A program made the translations under genes and the position numbers. A DNA stretch of 64,000 bases from Candidatus Binatia bacterium (GTDB lineage: Bacteria; Desulfobacterota; Binatia; UBA12015): assembly GCA_029248525.1 (NCBI GenBank), contig JAQWJE010000039.1, positions 267,491 through 331,490 of the forward strand, given 5' to 3'. This document shows, piece by piece, positions 33,005 to 41,627 of this stretch. The notes beneath the pieces were generated by a model, which saw nothing but the letters and a program-made list of their open reading frames with translations, did not search any database and had not been told where the DNA came from. How positions within the stretch are numbered: position 1 is the stretch's first letter; each line of letters opens with the position of its first letter.

Positions 33005-34792
33005 ATGAATCAGAAACGCGTTCTTCCTTGGCTCGGCTTTGCGCTGGTGGCCATCCTGTTTTTTTCACGGATAGCCGGGTTCTCGTTTCAGGATCCCGAT
33101 GAAGGCCGATACGCGCGGGTGCCTCAAGAGATGCTGAATGCGGGCAACTGGCTGACACCCAGCCTCGCCAGCGTTCCCTATTTCGAGAAACCACCCCTCT
33201 TCTATTGGCTAGTGGCCAGCGCCTACAGCCTCTTCGGCCAGAGCGAGGGAGCCGCCCGGGCGGTTCCGGCACTAGCGGCTTTCCTCACGGTCTGGATGAC
33301 ATTCAGCTTCGGCCGTCACCATTTTGGCCAGCGGGCAGGGCTTCTCGCTGCCGGCATTCTCGCCACAGCACCTCTGTTTTTTATTTTTTCGCAATCGCTC
33401 GTGATCGATATGGTCCTCACGGCCTGTTTTACGGCGACGATGTTCGCCTTTTACCGGGCATGCGAGGCCGAGGCGAAAACGCGCTGGGTATTAGCCACCG
33501 TCGTCGCTGCTTCGCTAGCGATCCTCGCCAAGGGGCTGCTCGGCTTGGTGCTTCCCGGCGCGATTGCCGTGCTCACGCTGATCGTTCGGCGGGACAGCGC
33601 GACTCTTCGCGCTCTGTTGCGACCCGCCCCGATCGGACTTTTCCTCCTGATCACGATGCCCTGGTTCATCTGGATGAGCGCCACCCACCCAGAGTTTTTG
33701 CAATATTTTTTGATCGAGAACCATTTCGGACGCTTCCTCGATGCAGAGGGCTATGGAATCGCTCATCCCGAGGGACCCTGGTTCTACTTGCCGGTCATGC
33801 TCCTTACCCCTCTGCCGTGGTCCTTGGCGCCATTCCTTCTCGCGGGGCAAACAGCCACGCGCAGGGCGTTCGGTCTCGTCCGTAAGGATCTACTGGTGTT
33901 CTTCCTCCTTTGGGCGCTTGTCGTGATTTTGTTCTTTTCCGCGTCCAGTTCGAAACTTCCTCCCTATGTTTTGCCAGCGTTTCCCCCGCTCGCGTTGCTT
34001 CTTGGTGCATGGCTTGATCTGGCAATGGACGAAGAGCTCGAGGAGCCCTTGCTGCTCCGGGTGATCTGGCCCGCCCTGATCAGTTTGGGCATTTTGTTTC
34101 TGATGGCATCGCTCGGGGCGCTCCTGTTCGGGGGATTTCTGGCGACATCTTTTCCGGGGAACGGCAGCGAGATTTTGGCGATTCGCAACGCGGTGTTTTT
34201 CGCTGGAATTGCGCTGGTGCTTGGCGGCGCTCTTTGGGCCCGGCAGCGTCGCTCCCGGCTTCCCGTCGATCTGATTCTGCTGATGATTTTGACGATAGGG
34301 GCGACCGAACTCGGCGCCGTGGGCGCCCGGAGTGTCGCCAAATCCGGACGCGCGGCGGCACAGATTCTGAACGATCAGGCTGAACCTGAGGATTTGATCG
34401 TGATGTACCGGCAACTCAGCCAATCGCTGCTGTTTTACGCCGACCGCCGCCCCATCCACCTCGATGACTTCGTCGAATTGACGGAATTGGTCGCCTTGAT
34501 GCCCGCCGCCGATCGCGAGCCATGGTTCTGGAAAGGAAATGAGCAGCTTCTGGAGGCATGGAACTCCCCGAGGCGGGTATTTGTCTACATCAACGAGCGA
34601 AACCTGGCGAAACTGGAGCCGGAATTCGAGCGTCCCTATCGGGTGCTGGTTCGAAACCGAAAACGTCTGCTCGTGGACAATCAGGGAGGCGCGGACGACA
34701 ATCGGGCCTCCGCAGGCTCAAAAGTGGGCGAAGTAGAGAAAATCGCAACGGATTCGGCTCGCAATCTGGCGGGGTCCTCCCCCGATCGCTAG
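33005..34792 (+). CDS. ArnT/GT39-type membrane glycosyltransferase
   Basis: 595 residues with about 11-12 membrane helices. The first periplasmic loop holds the catalytic-type acidic pair in FQDPDEGRYARVPQEML, followed by WLTPSLASVPYFEKPPLFYWL, the hallmark of ArnT/PMT family transferases that use polyprenyl-phosphate sugars. The C-terminal soluble region (about 470-595) resembles the ArnT periplasmic domain in position. Possible substrates are lipid A or glycoproteins; no Ara4N genes are nearby. It is followed by nuoB after 26 bp, but a functional link is unlikely. Confidence 0.88.
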   Translation: MNQKRVLPWLGFALVAILFFSRIAGFSFQDPDEGRYARVPQEMLNAGNWLTPSLASVPYFEKPPLFYWLVASAYSLFGQSEGAARAVPALAAFLTVWMTFSFGRHHFGQRAGLLAAGILATAPLFFIFSQSLVIDMVLTACFTATMFAFYRACEAEAKTRWVLATVVAASLAILAKGLLGLVLPGAIAVLTLIVRRDSATLRALLRPAPIGLFLLITMPWFIWMSATHPEFLQYFLIENHFGRFLDAEGYGIAHPEGPWFYLPVMLLTPLPWSLAPFLLAGQTATRRAFGLVRKDLLVFFLLWALVVILFFSASSSKLPPYVLPAFPPLALLLGAWLDLAMDEELEEPLLLRVIWPALISLGILFLMASLGALLFGGFLATSFPGNGSEILAIRNAVFFAGIALVLGGALWARQRRSRLPVDLILLMILTIGATELGAVGARSVAKSGRAAAQILNDQAEPEDLIVMYRQLSQSLLFYADRRPIHLDDFVELTELVALMPAADREPWFWKGNEQLLEAWNSPRRVFVYINERNLAKLEPEFERPYRVLVRNRKRLLVDNQGGADDNRASAGSKVGEVEKIATDSARNLAGSSPDR

Positions 34793-34818
34793 AGTTATCT
34801 GTAGAAAGACAAGTCTAT

Positions 34819-35427
34819 ATGGCAACGGAAATTCAAGAATTCTTGAACCCGGACGGACGTCCGGGCGGTTCGGACACACGCGACTCCTTTTTCACCTCGA
34901 AATATGAGGATGCTCTCGCTTGGGCACGGAAATACGCGATGTTTCAATATCCCTTTGTGACCGCGTGCTGCGGGATGGAGTACATGTCCGTTACGGGGCC
35001 TCGGTATGATGCCGACCGTTTCGGATTGACTCTGCCTCGTTTCACGCCGCGACAATCCGACCTGCTGCTGGTCGTCGGGACCATCACCCAAAGGCAGGCT
35101 CCGATTTTGCGGCGAGTTTGGGAACAGATGGCCGATCCCAAATGGGTCATGTCGTTTGGGAACTGCACCAATTCCGGTGGGCCCTACAATAATTATGCGG
35201 TCTTGCAGGGCATCGATCAGATCCTGCCGGTCGATATTTACATCCCCGGCTGCCCCCCGCGTCCGGAGGCCGTCATTGACGGCTTGCTGAAACTGCAGGA
35301 ACGAATCGAGCGGGAGCATACCGGTCGGCCCGTAGAAAATATTCACGGGGGCATCAAGGCATTGGACTATCAAGCTGGAGAGCCCGCCAAGGTTGTCCCG
35401 GGCAGGGTTCCAAATCATCATGAGTGA
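34819..35427 (+). CDS. nuoB: NADH-quinone oxidoreductase subunit B
   Basis: 202 residues from ATG 34819. It carries the four ligands of cluster N2, the last Fe-S centre before quinone: the adjacent pair in TACCGMEYM, one in SFGNCTNSGGPYNNY and one in PGCPPRPEAVIDGL. An upstream frame extension overlaps the glycosyltransferase and is not used. The C-terminal tail (about 180-202) is longer than in E. coli. First gene of the soluble-arm nuo operon; nuoG begins inside its last codons (8-nt overlap). Confidence 0.95.
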   Translation: MATEIQEFLNPDGRPGGSDTRDSFFTSKYEDALAWARKYAMFQYPFVTACCGMEYMSVTGPRYDADRFGLTLPRFTPRQSDLLLVVGTITQRQAPILRRVWEQMADPKWVMSFGNCTNSGGPYNNYAVLQGIDQILPVDIYIPGCPPRPEAVIDGLLKLQERIEREHTGRPVENIHGGIKALDYQAGEPAKVVPGRVPNHHE

Positions 35428-37084
35428 AGAAAAGCCCGCAACCGAAGAGGCGACGGTACGTCTGACGATCGACGGCCTCGAAATCGAGGCACAGCCGGGA
35501 CAGATGTTGCTCCAGGCCGCCCTCGACAATGGCGTCGAGATTCCCCACTACTGCTACCATCCGAAGTTGTCGATCGATGGCTCCTGCCGCATGTGTCAGG
35601 TCAAGGTCGAGGGTGGCCGCAAATTGGCGATCTCCTGCAACGAGCCGGTCCGCGATGGAATGGTCGTGGACACCAAATGCGACGAAGTGAAACACGCCCG
35701 TCAGGGAGTGATGGAACTGCTGCTGGTCAACCACCCGCTGGACTGTCCGATTTGTGACCAGGCCGGCGAGTGCTTTCTCCAGGATTATTCGCACGGCTAC
35801 GGTCGCGACCACGCTCGGACAACGGCGCCGCGGCGCAAGGGGGTCAAGCGGGCTCCGATCGGCGAGCATGTGGTTTTCGATCAGGAGCGGTGCATTCTTT
35901 GTCGCCGTTGTGTGCGATTCACCCAGGAAATTACCGAAACCGACGAGCTCAGGGTTTTCGGGATTGGCGATCACTCCCACATTGGCACGATGCCCGACGC
36001 ACCTCTGAACAATGATTATTCGGTCAATGTGGCCGATATCTGTCCCGTGGGCGCTCTTCTCTCGAGTGATTTCCACCATAAGAGGCGTGTGTGGTTTCTG
36101 GAGGACACCCCCAGTGTCTGTCCTTCCTGCTCGAAGGGCTGCAACGTCAATGTGGGCGTCTTCAAAAATGAAATCCAGCGGATGGTGCCACGTCGCAACG
36201 ATGACGTGAATGATACCTGGATGTGTGATCACGGACGACTCCGATACGCCTTCACGAGCGATGAGACGAGAGTCCGGCAAGCCTTGGTCCGCAATGACGC
36301 TGGCGACTTCACGGAGACGCCGTTTCGCATCGCTCTCGAGGCAGCAGCCGATTTAATCCGGCCGAGCCTCGAAAATCCGGAAGCTTTCGCAGTAATCGCA
36401 TCACCTCATCTGACGAATGAGGAAAGTTTTCTTCTCGCGGACCTGTGTAACCACAAGATCCCGGCGGGACACGTTACATTGCCCGTCATCCGGGGAGACG
36501 CAGACGGCTTTCTGATTCAGGAAGAGAAAGCAGCCAACGCCACGGGAACGCGCGCGATGGGAATCGAGGAACGCGGCGATGGTCTGCGTGGTCTGGCAGA
36601 AGCAATTCGCGTCGGCACGGTAAAGAGCCTCCTGGTGATGGGGGGCGACGCCCTTTCGGTTCCCGAAGGTGAGGGCCTTCTCGATGTACTCGGCGATCTC
36701 GAGTCGCTGATCTTGATCACCCCGAATCAAACCCCCATCAGTGAACATGCGAGCGTCCTGATTCCCGGTGCCACATTTGCAGAAAAAGACGGATCATTCA
36801 CAAACGGGGAGGGGCGTGTGCAATGGATCTCGCGAGCCCTGAACCTCCCCGAGGGCGTGGAAACCGAAGGCGAGACGTTATCTCGAATCAAGGCATTTCT
36901 GGATAATGCGAAGCCTGAACCTTTCGACGCCATCACAACTCTGGGGAAGGTCGCGGAGTCCGTTCCCGAATACGCTCATATCAGCCGGGCCGAGCTTGGT
37001 GCTGACGGACTCCTGTCCGGAATTCAGGAAGCACCCGAACCGGAACCCGAACCCACCGAAGTCACAGCGTCGGGAGAAGCCTGA
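35420..37084 (+). CDS. nuoG: NADH-quinone oxidoreductase subunit G (short form)
   Basis: 554 residues from ATG 35420. The N-terminal ferredoxin domain has the 2Fe-2S ligands in HYCYHPKLSIDGSCRMCQVK and a further Cys; HPLDCPICDQAGEC gives the His-ligated N5 site; CILCRRCVRF...DICPVGAL gives N4. Next comes CPSCSKGCNVNV...WMCDHGR, the Cys set of the extra cluster N7 seen only in some bacteria. The molybdopterin-like domain is short, so the protein is smaller than E. coli NuoG (about 900 residues). Its stop and the nuoI start share a base (TGATG). Confidence 0.93.
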   Translation: MSEEKPATEEATVRLTIDGLEIEAQPGQMLLQAALDNGVEIPHYCYHPKLSIDGSCRMCQVKVEGGRKLAISCNEPVRDGMVVDTKCDEVKHARQGVMELLLVNHPLDCPICDQAGECFLQDYSHGYGRDHARTTAPRRKGVKRAPIGEHVVFDQERCILCRRCVRFTQEITETDELRVFGIGDHSHIGTMPDAPLNNDYSVNVADICPVGALLSSDFHHKRRVWFLEDTPSVCPSCSKGCNVNVGVFKNEIQRMVPRRNDDVNDTWMCDHGRLRYAFTSDETRVRQALVRNDAGDFTETPFRIALEAAADLIRPSLENPEAFAVIASPHLTNEESFLLADLCNHKIPAGHVTLPVIRGDADGFLIQEEKAANATGTRAMGIEERGDGLRGLAEAIRVGTVKSLLVMGGDALSVPEGEGLLDVLGDLESLILITPNQTPISEHASVLIPGATFAEKDGSFTNGEGRVQWISRALNLPEGVETEGETLSRIKAFLDNAKPEPFDAITTLGKVAESVPEYAHISRAELGADGLLSGIQEAPEPEPEPTEVTASGEA

Positions 37085-37629
37085 TGGCCACCAAGGTAGT
37101 CACGATCGATCGCGACCAATATAGCAAGGCCGCCGGCCCGTTCGGCATCAAGGCCTTCATTTCCGGCTTTCGGGTAACGACGAGCCATTTTCTCGGAAAC
37201 CTGATCGGTTGGATCCGTGGAAAGCCCACGGTGGCGACGGTCATGTTCCCCGAGGAGCACCTCGCCAAGCCTCCCGCTTTCCGGGGAATGCCGGTCCTCG
37301 TCGAAATGGAAAACGGCAAGGAGCGCTGCGTTGCCTGCGGCCTTTGTGAATGGGCTTGTCCGGTAAACTGCATCCATATCGAGCCTGGTGAAACGACCGA
37401 CGAGGTCGAGCGATATCCGCAAGTCTTCGATATCGATATGAGCCGATGCATGTACTGTGGTCTGTGCGAAGAAGCCTGTCCGGAAGAAGCAATCGTCATG
37501 AGTGATCGTGTCGAAATCAGTGCATTTACGCGGGCCGGCACCCTTTGGAACAAGAGTGACCTCCTCACCCCGGTGGCACAGGTGGCCCGACGGCTGGAAC
37601 ACATCCGTCGGGACTACGATCGGAGATAA
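37084..37629 (+). CDS. nuoI: NADH-quinone oxidoreductase subunit I
   Basis: 181 residues. Two 4Fe-4S motifs, ERCVACGLCEWACPVNCI and SRCMYCGLCEEACPEEAI, bind clusters N6a and N6b, which pass electrons to NuoB. The N-terminal region FISGFRVTTSHFLG is the amphipathic helix that rests on the membrane arm. Tightly coupled between nuoG (1-nt overlap) and nuoC (2-nt gap). Confidence 0.95.
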   Translation: MATKVVTIDRDQYSKAAGPFGIKAFISGFRVTTSHFLGNLIGWIRGKPTVATVMFPEEHLAKPPAFRGMPVLVEMENGKERCVACGLCEWACPVNCIHIEPGETTDEVERYPQVFDIDMSRCMYCGLCEEACPEEAIVMSDRVEISAFTRAGTLWNKSDLLTPVAQVARRLEHIRRDYDRR

Positions 37630-37631
37630 AC

Positions 37632-38198
37632 GTGGCGGATCAGGAAGAGACCGAAACGAAAACGGAAGATTCGGAGACCGCCCAGCCCGAGAAACTGGAA
37701 CCTCTTGCTCCCGTATTGGAGAGGCTGCGCGAACGGCTCGGCGATCACCTTATAGCGACTTCCGACTACCGCGGTGATCTTTGTGCCACGATTGCACGCG
37801 AAGCCACGATCGAGACTTTTCAATGGCTTCGCGACGAGGAACATTTTGATATGCTCGCGGATCTCACGGCGGTAGATTATCTCGGTCGCGAGCCGAGGTT
37901 CGAGATGGTCTACCACCTCGTTTCCGTCGAGACCTCAAATCGACTCCGCATCAAGATTCCGGTCGCGCAGGCGGATGCCAAGGTGCCTACGCTCTGCGAA
38001 CTGTGGCAGGGTGCGAACTGGCTCGAGCGCGAGGCCTACGACATGTACGGGATCGAGTTCACGGGCCATCCCGACATGACCCGAATCTACCTTTATGAAG
38101 AATTCGAGGGTCACCCCCTCCGCAAGGACTATCCCAAGGAGAAGCGGCAACCGCTGATCGGACCGGGTGCGATCGTGCGTACAGGCGAGGGGAGCTGA
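37632..38198 (+). CDS. nuoC: NADH-quinone oxidoreductase subunit C
   Basis: 188 residues from GTG 37632. It has LADLTAVDYL, then the 30-kDa subunit signature WLEREAYDMYGIEFTGHPDMTRI-like region and GHPLRKDYP at the end. An acidic N-terminal extension of about 25 residues is extra. It forms part of the Q-module scaffold with NuoD. Stop is 1 bp before the nuoD start; here C and D are separate, not fused as in E. coli. Confidence 0.94.
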   Translation: MADQEETETKTEDSETAQPEKLEPLAPVLERLRERLGDHLIATSDYRGDLCATIAREATIETFQWLRDEEHFDMLADLTAVDYLGREPRFEMVYHLVSVETSNRLRIKIPVAQADAKVPTLCELWQGANWLEREAYDMYGIEFTGHPDMTRIYLYEEFEGHPLRKDYPKEKRQPLIGPGAIVRTGEGS

Positions 38199-38199
38199 G

Positions 38200-39411
38200 A
38201 TGGCAGATTCGGCAGCAGTTGTGCAGGAAGACACGATCGACCTTCCCTTCAAGACCCTCGAGATGAAGGTGGGGCCGTCCCATCCGGCGACGCACGGAAC
38301 CGTTCGGATCCAGTTGGAATTGGATGGAGAGACTGTCCACGCATGCCGGGTGGAGGTCGGTTATCTTCACCGCGGATTCGAAAAGGAATGCGAGAGCGGA
38401 CTCTACTATCAGGCATTTCCTTATACGGACCGCCTGAACTACGTGTCTCCGATGATCAACAATGTGGGCTACGCGCTCGCCTGCGAGAAGCTCTTCGGGA
38501 TCGAAAGCCCCGAGCGATGCCAGTATCTTCGAGTAATTGCGAGTGAGGCCTCACGAATTGCTGACCATCTGACCTGTCTCGGAGCATGCTCGCTCGAACT
38601 GGGGGCATTCTCGGCATTTCTCTATGCGGTGGAAGCCAGGGAAAGCGTCTGGGACCTTCTCGATTCGATGTGCGGCGCACGAGTGACACCGAACTACGTA
38701 AGAATTGGCGGCGTCTCGCATGATATCGGTGCCGAATTCCCGGGATTGGTTGAGGAGAAACTCGCGGAGCTCGAACGGCTCCAAAAGGATTTTGAGGATT
38801 TACTGCTGGCCAACCCGATCTTTCGCGAACGGATGGAAAATACCGGCGTCCTCTCTCGCGACGATTTGATCTCATTCGGCTGCACCGGCCCGCTCCTGCG
38901 GGCCAGCGGCACAGCCTATGATATCCGACGGGTGGAGCCATACCTCGTCTACGACCGGCTCGACTTCGATATCCCGGTTGGCTCGGCAAGTGATAATTTC
39001 GATCGCTTCCTCATTCGGCTCGAGGAGATCCGTCAGAGCAGTCGCATGATTCGGCAGTGCATCGAGCAGATGAAGCCTGGGCCCGTTGATATCGACAATC
39101 CGCAGATCCGACTGCCGGGGAAGAGCAAGGTCTTTGGTCGGATGGAAGAACTGATCGGCCAGTTCAAGGTCGTGACCGAGGGACCGAAACCCCCTCCGGG
39201 AGAGGTCTATCAAGCCGTGGAGGGTGGCAACGGTGAGCTGGGATTCTATCTGGTCAGCGACGGCACCGGCAAGCCTCTGAAGTGCCGACCGCGCTCTCCG
39301 AGCTTTGCCAACACATCGGCAATGGAAAAAATGGTGGTCGGATCGATGTTTGCGGACATCGTCCCGACCTTCGATATGATCAATATGATCGGCGGCGAAT
39401 GTGATCGTTAA
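38200..39411 (+). CDS. nuoD: NADH-quinone oxidoreductase subunit D
   Basis: 403 residues from ATG 38200, with GGGGAG upstream inside the nuoC end. 49-kDa subunit motifs: VGPSHPATHGTVRI (His that contacts quinone), EVGYLHRGFEKECE, NYVSPMINNVGYALA, and the closing GSMFADIVPTFDMINMIGGECDR. It forms the quinone cavity with NuoB. A spacing of 11 bp leads to nuoE. Confidence 0.95.
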   Translation: MADSAAVVQEDTIDLPFKTLEMKVGPSHPATHGTVRIQLELDGETVHACRVEVGYLHRGFEKECESGLYYQAFPYTDRLNYVSPMINNVGYALACEKLFGIESPERCQYLRVIASEASRIADHLTCLGACSLELGAFSAFLYAVEARESVWDLLDSMCGARVTPNYVRIGGVSHDIGAEFPGLVEEKLAELERLQKDFEDLLLANPIFRERMENTGVLSRDDLISFGCTGPLLRASGTAYDIRRVEPYLVYDRLDFDIPVGSASDNFDRFLIRLEEIRQSSRMIRQCIEQMKPGPVDIDNPQIRLPGKSKVFGRMEELIGQFKVVTEGPKPPPGEVYQAVEGGNGELGFYLVSDGTGKPLKCRPRSPSFANTSAMEKMVVGSMFADIVPTFDMINMIGGECDR

Positions 39412-39422
39412 GGAAAAATCCA

Positions 39423-39929
39423 ATGGCACTTTCTGAGGAGCTGAAGTCACGTATTCGGGCAGAACTCCCGAAGTACCCTGAAAAGCGCGCCGTCTTGCTG
39501 ACGGCCTTGCACTTTGTGCAGGAAGAATGCGGGGGATGGATCGAGCCCGAAGTGATTCCTGAAGTGGCGGAGATCCTCGAGATACCGCCGATCGACGTCA
39601 AGGAGGTCGCGAGTTTTTACGCGATGTTCAACGAAAGCGCGATCGGAAAGCGCCACGTTCGCGTCTGCACCGGATTGTCCTGCTGCCTGCGGGGGGCTCG
39701 GTCGCTGCAGGACGCGTTTGAGGAAGAACTGAATATTCGCCCCGGCGAAGTCTCCGAGGACGGATGCTTCTCGATTGGTTCGGTCGAATGTCTGGGTTCC
39801 TGCGGCTCGGCGCCGGTGTTGCAAATCAACACGCGGACGTACCTGGAGAACCTTTCTCCTGCCGATGCGCCAGCGATCCTGGAAAATCTGCGCCGCGAGA
39901 TTACCGAAGACGAAGCCGAGACGGCCTGA
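39423..39929 (+). CDS. nuoE: NADH-quinone oxidoreductase subunit E
   Basis: 168 residues of thioredoxin-like 2Fe-2S protein. The N1a ligands are in VCTGLSCCLRG and SVECLGSCGSAPVLQIN; the N-terminal helix bundle has PKYPEKRAVLLTALHFVQEECGG-type sequence and VASFYAMFN. It partners NuoF at the NADH end. Seven bp before nuoF. Confidence 0.95.
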   Translation: MALSEELKSRIRAELPKYPEKRAVLLTALHFVQEECGGWIEPEVIPEVAEILEIPPIDVKEVASFYAMFNESAIGKRHVRVCTGLSCCLRGARSLQDAFEEELNIRPGEVSEDGCFSIGSVECLGSCGSAPVLQINTRTYLENLSPADAPAILENLRREITEDEAETA

Positions 39930-39936
39930 GGATACG

Positions 39937-41223
39937 ATGGAACAGCCACAATTGCTCCTGCCCGAGGGCGACGCAAATTTCTCCTCAATCGAGGACTACA
40001 AGGCGCAGCGCGGTTATGAAGCCGCCGAGGCGAATGTCGGAAAGACCAACCCGGAAGAAATTGTCTCTATCGTGAAGGAATCCGGTCTCAGAGGTCGAGG
40101 CGGTGCGGGCTTCGGCGCAGGGATGAAGTGGTCGTTTCTTCCCAAGGACGGCCGACGGCCACGTTATATCGCTTGCAACGGCGATGAGAGCGAACCCGGC
40201 ACCTTCAAGGACCGGCAGATCCTCGAACGCAATCCGCATAAATTGATCGAGGGCCTTCTGATTGCCGGCTGGGCCAATACGATCGACGCGGCCTACGTCT
40301 ATCTCCGCGGGGAGTATCGTGGTCCCTACGAGAATCTTTGCAGGGCGATCGATGAAGCCTATGAAGCTGGTTATCTCGGCAAGAATATCCTCGGCAGTGG
40401 GATGGATTTCGATATCTACGTCCATCGTGGGGCCGGCGCCTACATTTGCGGCGAAGAGACCGGGCTCATGGAATCTCTCGAGGGTCGCAAAGGCCAACCT
40501 CGCAAAAGACCGCCTTTCCCTGCGGTCTCTGGACTTTGGAAACAACCGACCCTGATCAACAACGTCGAGACCCTGGCCCATGTGCCTGCGATCGTGCTCG
40601 ACGGAGCCAAACATTTCCTGTCCTACGGAACCGAGAAGAGCTCCGGTACCACAATCTTCGGGATCAGTGGTGATGTGCAACGTCCGGGTGCCTACGAACT
40701 TCCGTTCGGCATGCCTCTCGACGAGATGATCGAAACCGTCGCTGGCGGCGTCGCGCCGGGAAGAAAAATCAAGGCGGTGATTCCCGGGGGAACCTCGATG
40801 CCGGTGCTCACGGCGGATCAGATCAAGGGCCTCCCCATGGACCACGATTCCGTTCAGAAGGCTGGATCCCTGCTGGGGACTGGCGCTGTCATCGTGATGG
40901 ACGATCGGCAGTGCATGGTTCGAGCCGCTTTGGTGATCGCACGTTTTTTCCGCCATGAATCCTGTGGGCAATGCACGCAATGCCGCGAAGGGACTGGCTG
41001 GATCTACAAATTATTCGCCAAGATAGAGAGCGGACAAGCCTCCATGGAGGACATCGATACCATCGATGAGGTCGCGAATTATATGGAGGGTCACACAATC
41101 TGCGGCCTCGCCGATGCCGCTTCCTGGGGGGCGGGTTGGTTTGTGCGGCGCTTCCGGGACGAGTTTGAAGCCCATGTCGAGCTGAAAGGCTGCCCGCTCG
41201 CCGAAACGTCGTTCGAGGTCTGA
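39937..41223 (+). CDS. nuoF: NADH-quinone oxidoreductase subunit F (NADH/FMN-binding)
   Basis: 428 residues from ATG 39937; an upstream frame that starts at 39775 overlaps nuoE and is a shadow. FMN/NADH-binding motifs: GLRGRGGAGFGAGMKW, CNGDESEPGTFKDR, YICGEETGLMESLEG, and N3-cluster ligands ESCGQCTQCREG...TICGLAD. It is the NADH entry subunit of complex I. Last recognised nuo gene of the cluster; a small unknown gene starts 5 bp later. Confidence 0.96.
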   Translation: MEQPQLLLPEGDANFSSIEDYKAQRGYEAAEANVGKTNPEEIVSIVKESGLRGRGGAGFGAGMKWSFLPKDGRRPRYIACNGDESEPGTFKDRQILERNPHKLIEGLLIAGWANTIDAAYVYLRGEYRGPYENLCRAIDEAYEAGYLGKNILGSGMDFDIYVHRGAGAYICGEETGLMESLEGRKGQPRKRPPFPAVSGLWKQPTLINNVETLAHVPAIVLDGAKHFLSYGTEKSSGTTIFGISGDVQRPGAYELPFGMPLDEMIETVAGGVAPGRKIKAVIPGGTSMPVLTADQIKGLPMDHDSVQKAGSLLGTGAVIVMDDRQCMVRAALVIARFFRHESCGQCTQCREGTGWIYKLFAKIESGQASMEDIDTIDEVANYMEGHTICGLADAASWGAGWFVRRFRDEFEAHVELKGCPLAETSFEV

Positions 41224-41228
41224 ATCCG

Positions 41229-41513
41229 ATGAGTCCAGAGACCGAAAAAGAAACTTCCTTGCGGCGTAATCAGGTCGTTCGCCTTTGGGGCACACCGGAT
41301 CGCACCGAGGGCAGCCTCAATGACCCCCGGATTCGCCATGAAGGCGGCGTTCATTTTAACGAAAAATGGGTCTATGCGTGGCCCAAGGGCGAAGCGAGCC
41401 GCCCTCGAGAGCGAATCATATACTGGCAGCGCTATGACTTCGTCGGCGCGTGTCGTATCGAACAGGATGGCCACCGGATCGCCGAGGGACCGGAAGTTCT
41501 CGGCCAGCGATAG
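41229..41513 (+). CDS. Small protein of unknown function after nuoF
   Basis: 94 residues, starting 5 bp after the nuoF stop, so it is probably translated from the nuo mRNA. It is polar, with no signal or membrane segment, and rich in charged residues; aromatic clusters KWVYAWPKG and IIYWQRYDFVG and a GTPDRTEG turn look like a small beta protein. I do not recognise a family. The single cysteine (GACRIE) and the lack of CxxC pairs argue against an iron-sulfur role. It could be an accessory or assembly factor, but only position supports that. Confidence 0.6.
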   Translation: MSPETEKETSLRRNQVVRLWGTPDRTEGSLNDPRIRHEGGVHFNEKWVYAWPKGEASRPRERIIYWQRYDFVGACRIEQDGHRIAEGPEVLGQR

Positions 41514-41627
41514 CACTCGGCATGGCAAGCATCGACGCAGACGCGCCGTGGCTTGCTGGTTTCTGAAGTCCGGGCTTGCTCTATGCATGGCCCCTGCGTA
41601 CTCTCGTCTCAACCGGAGGACGACAGG

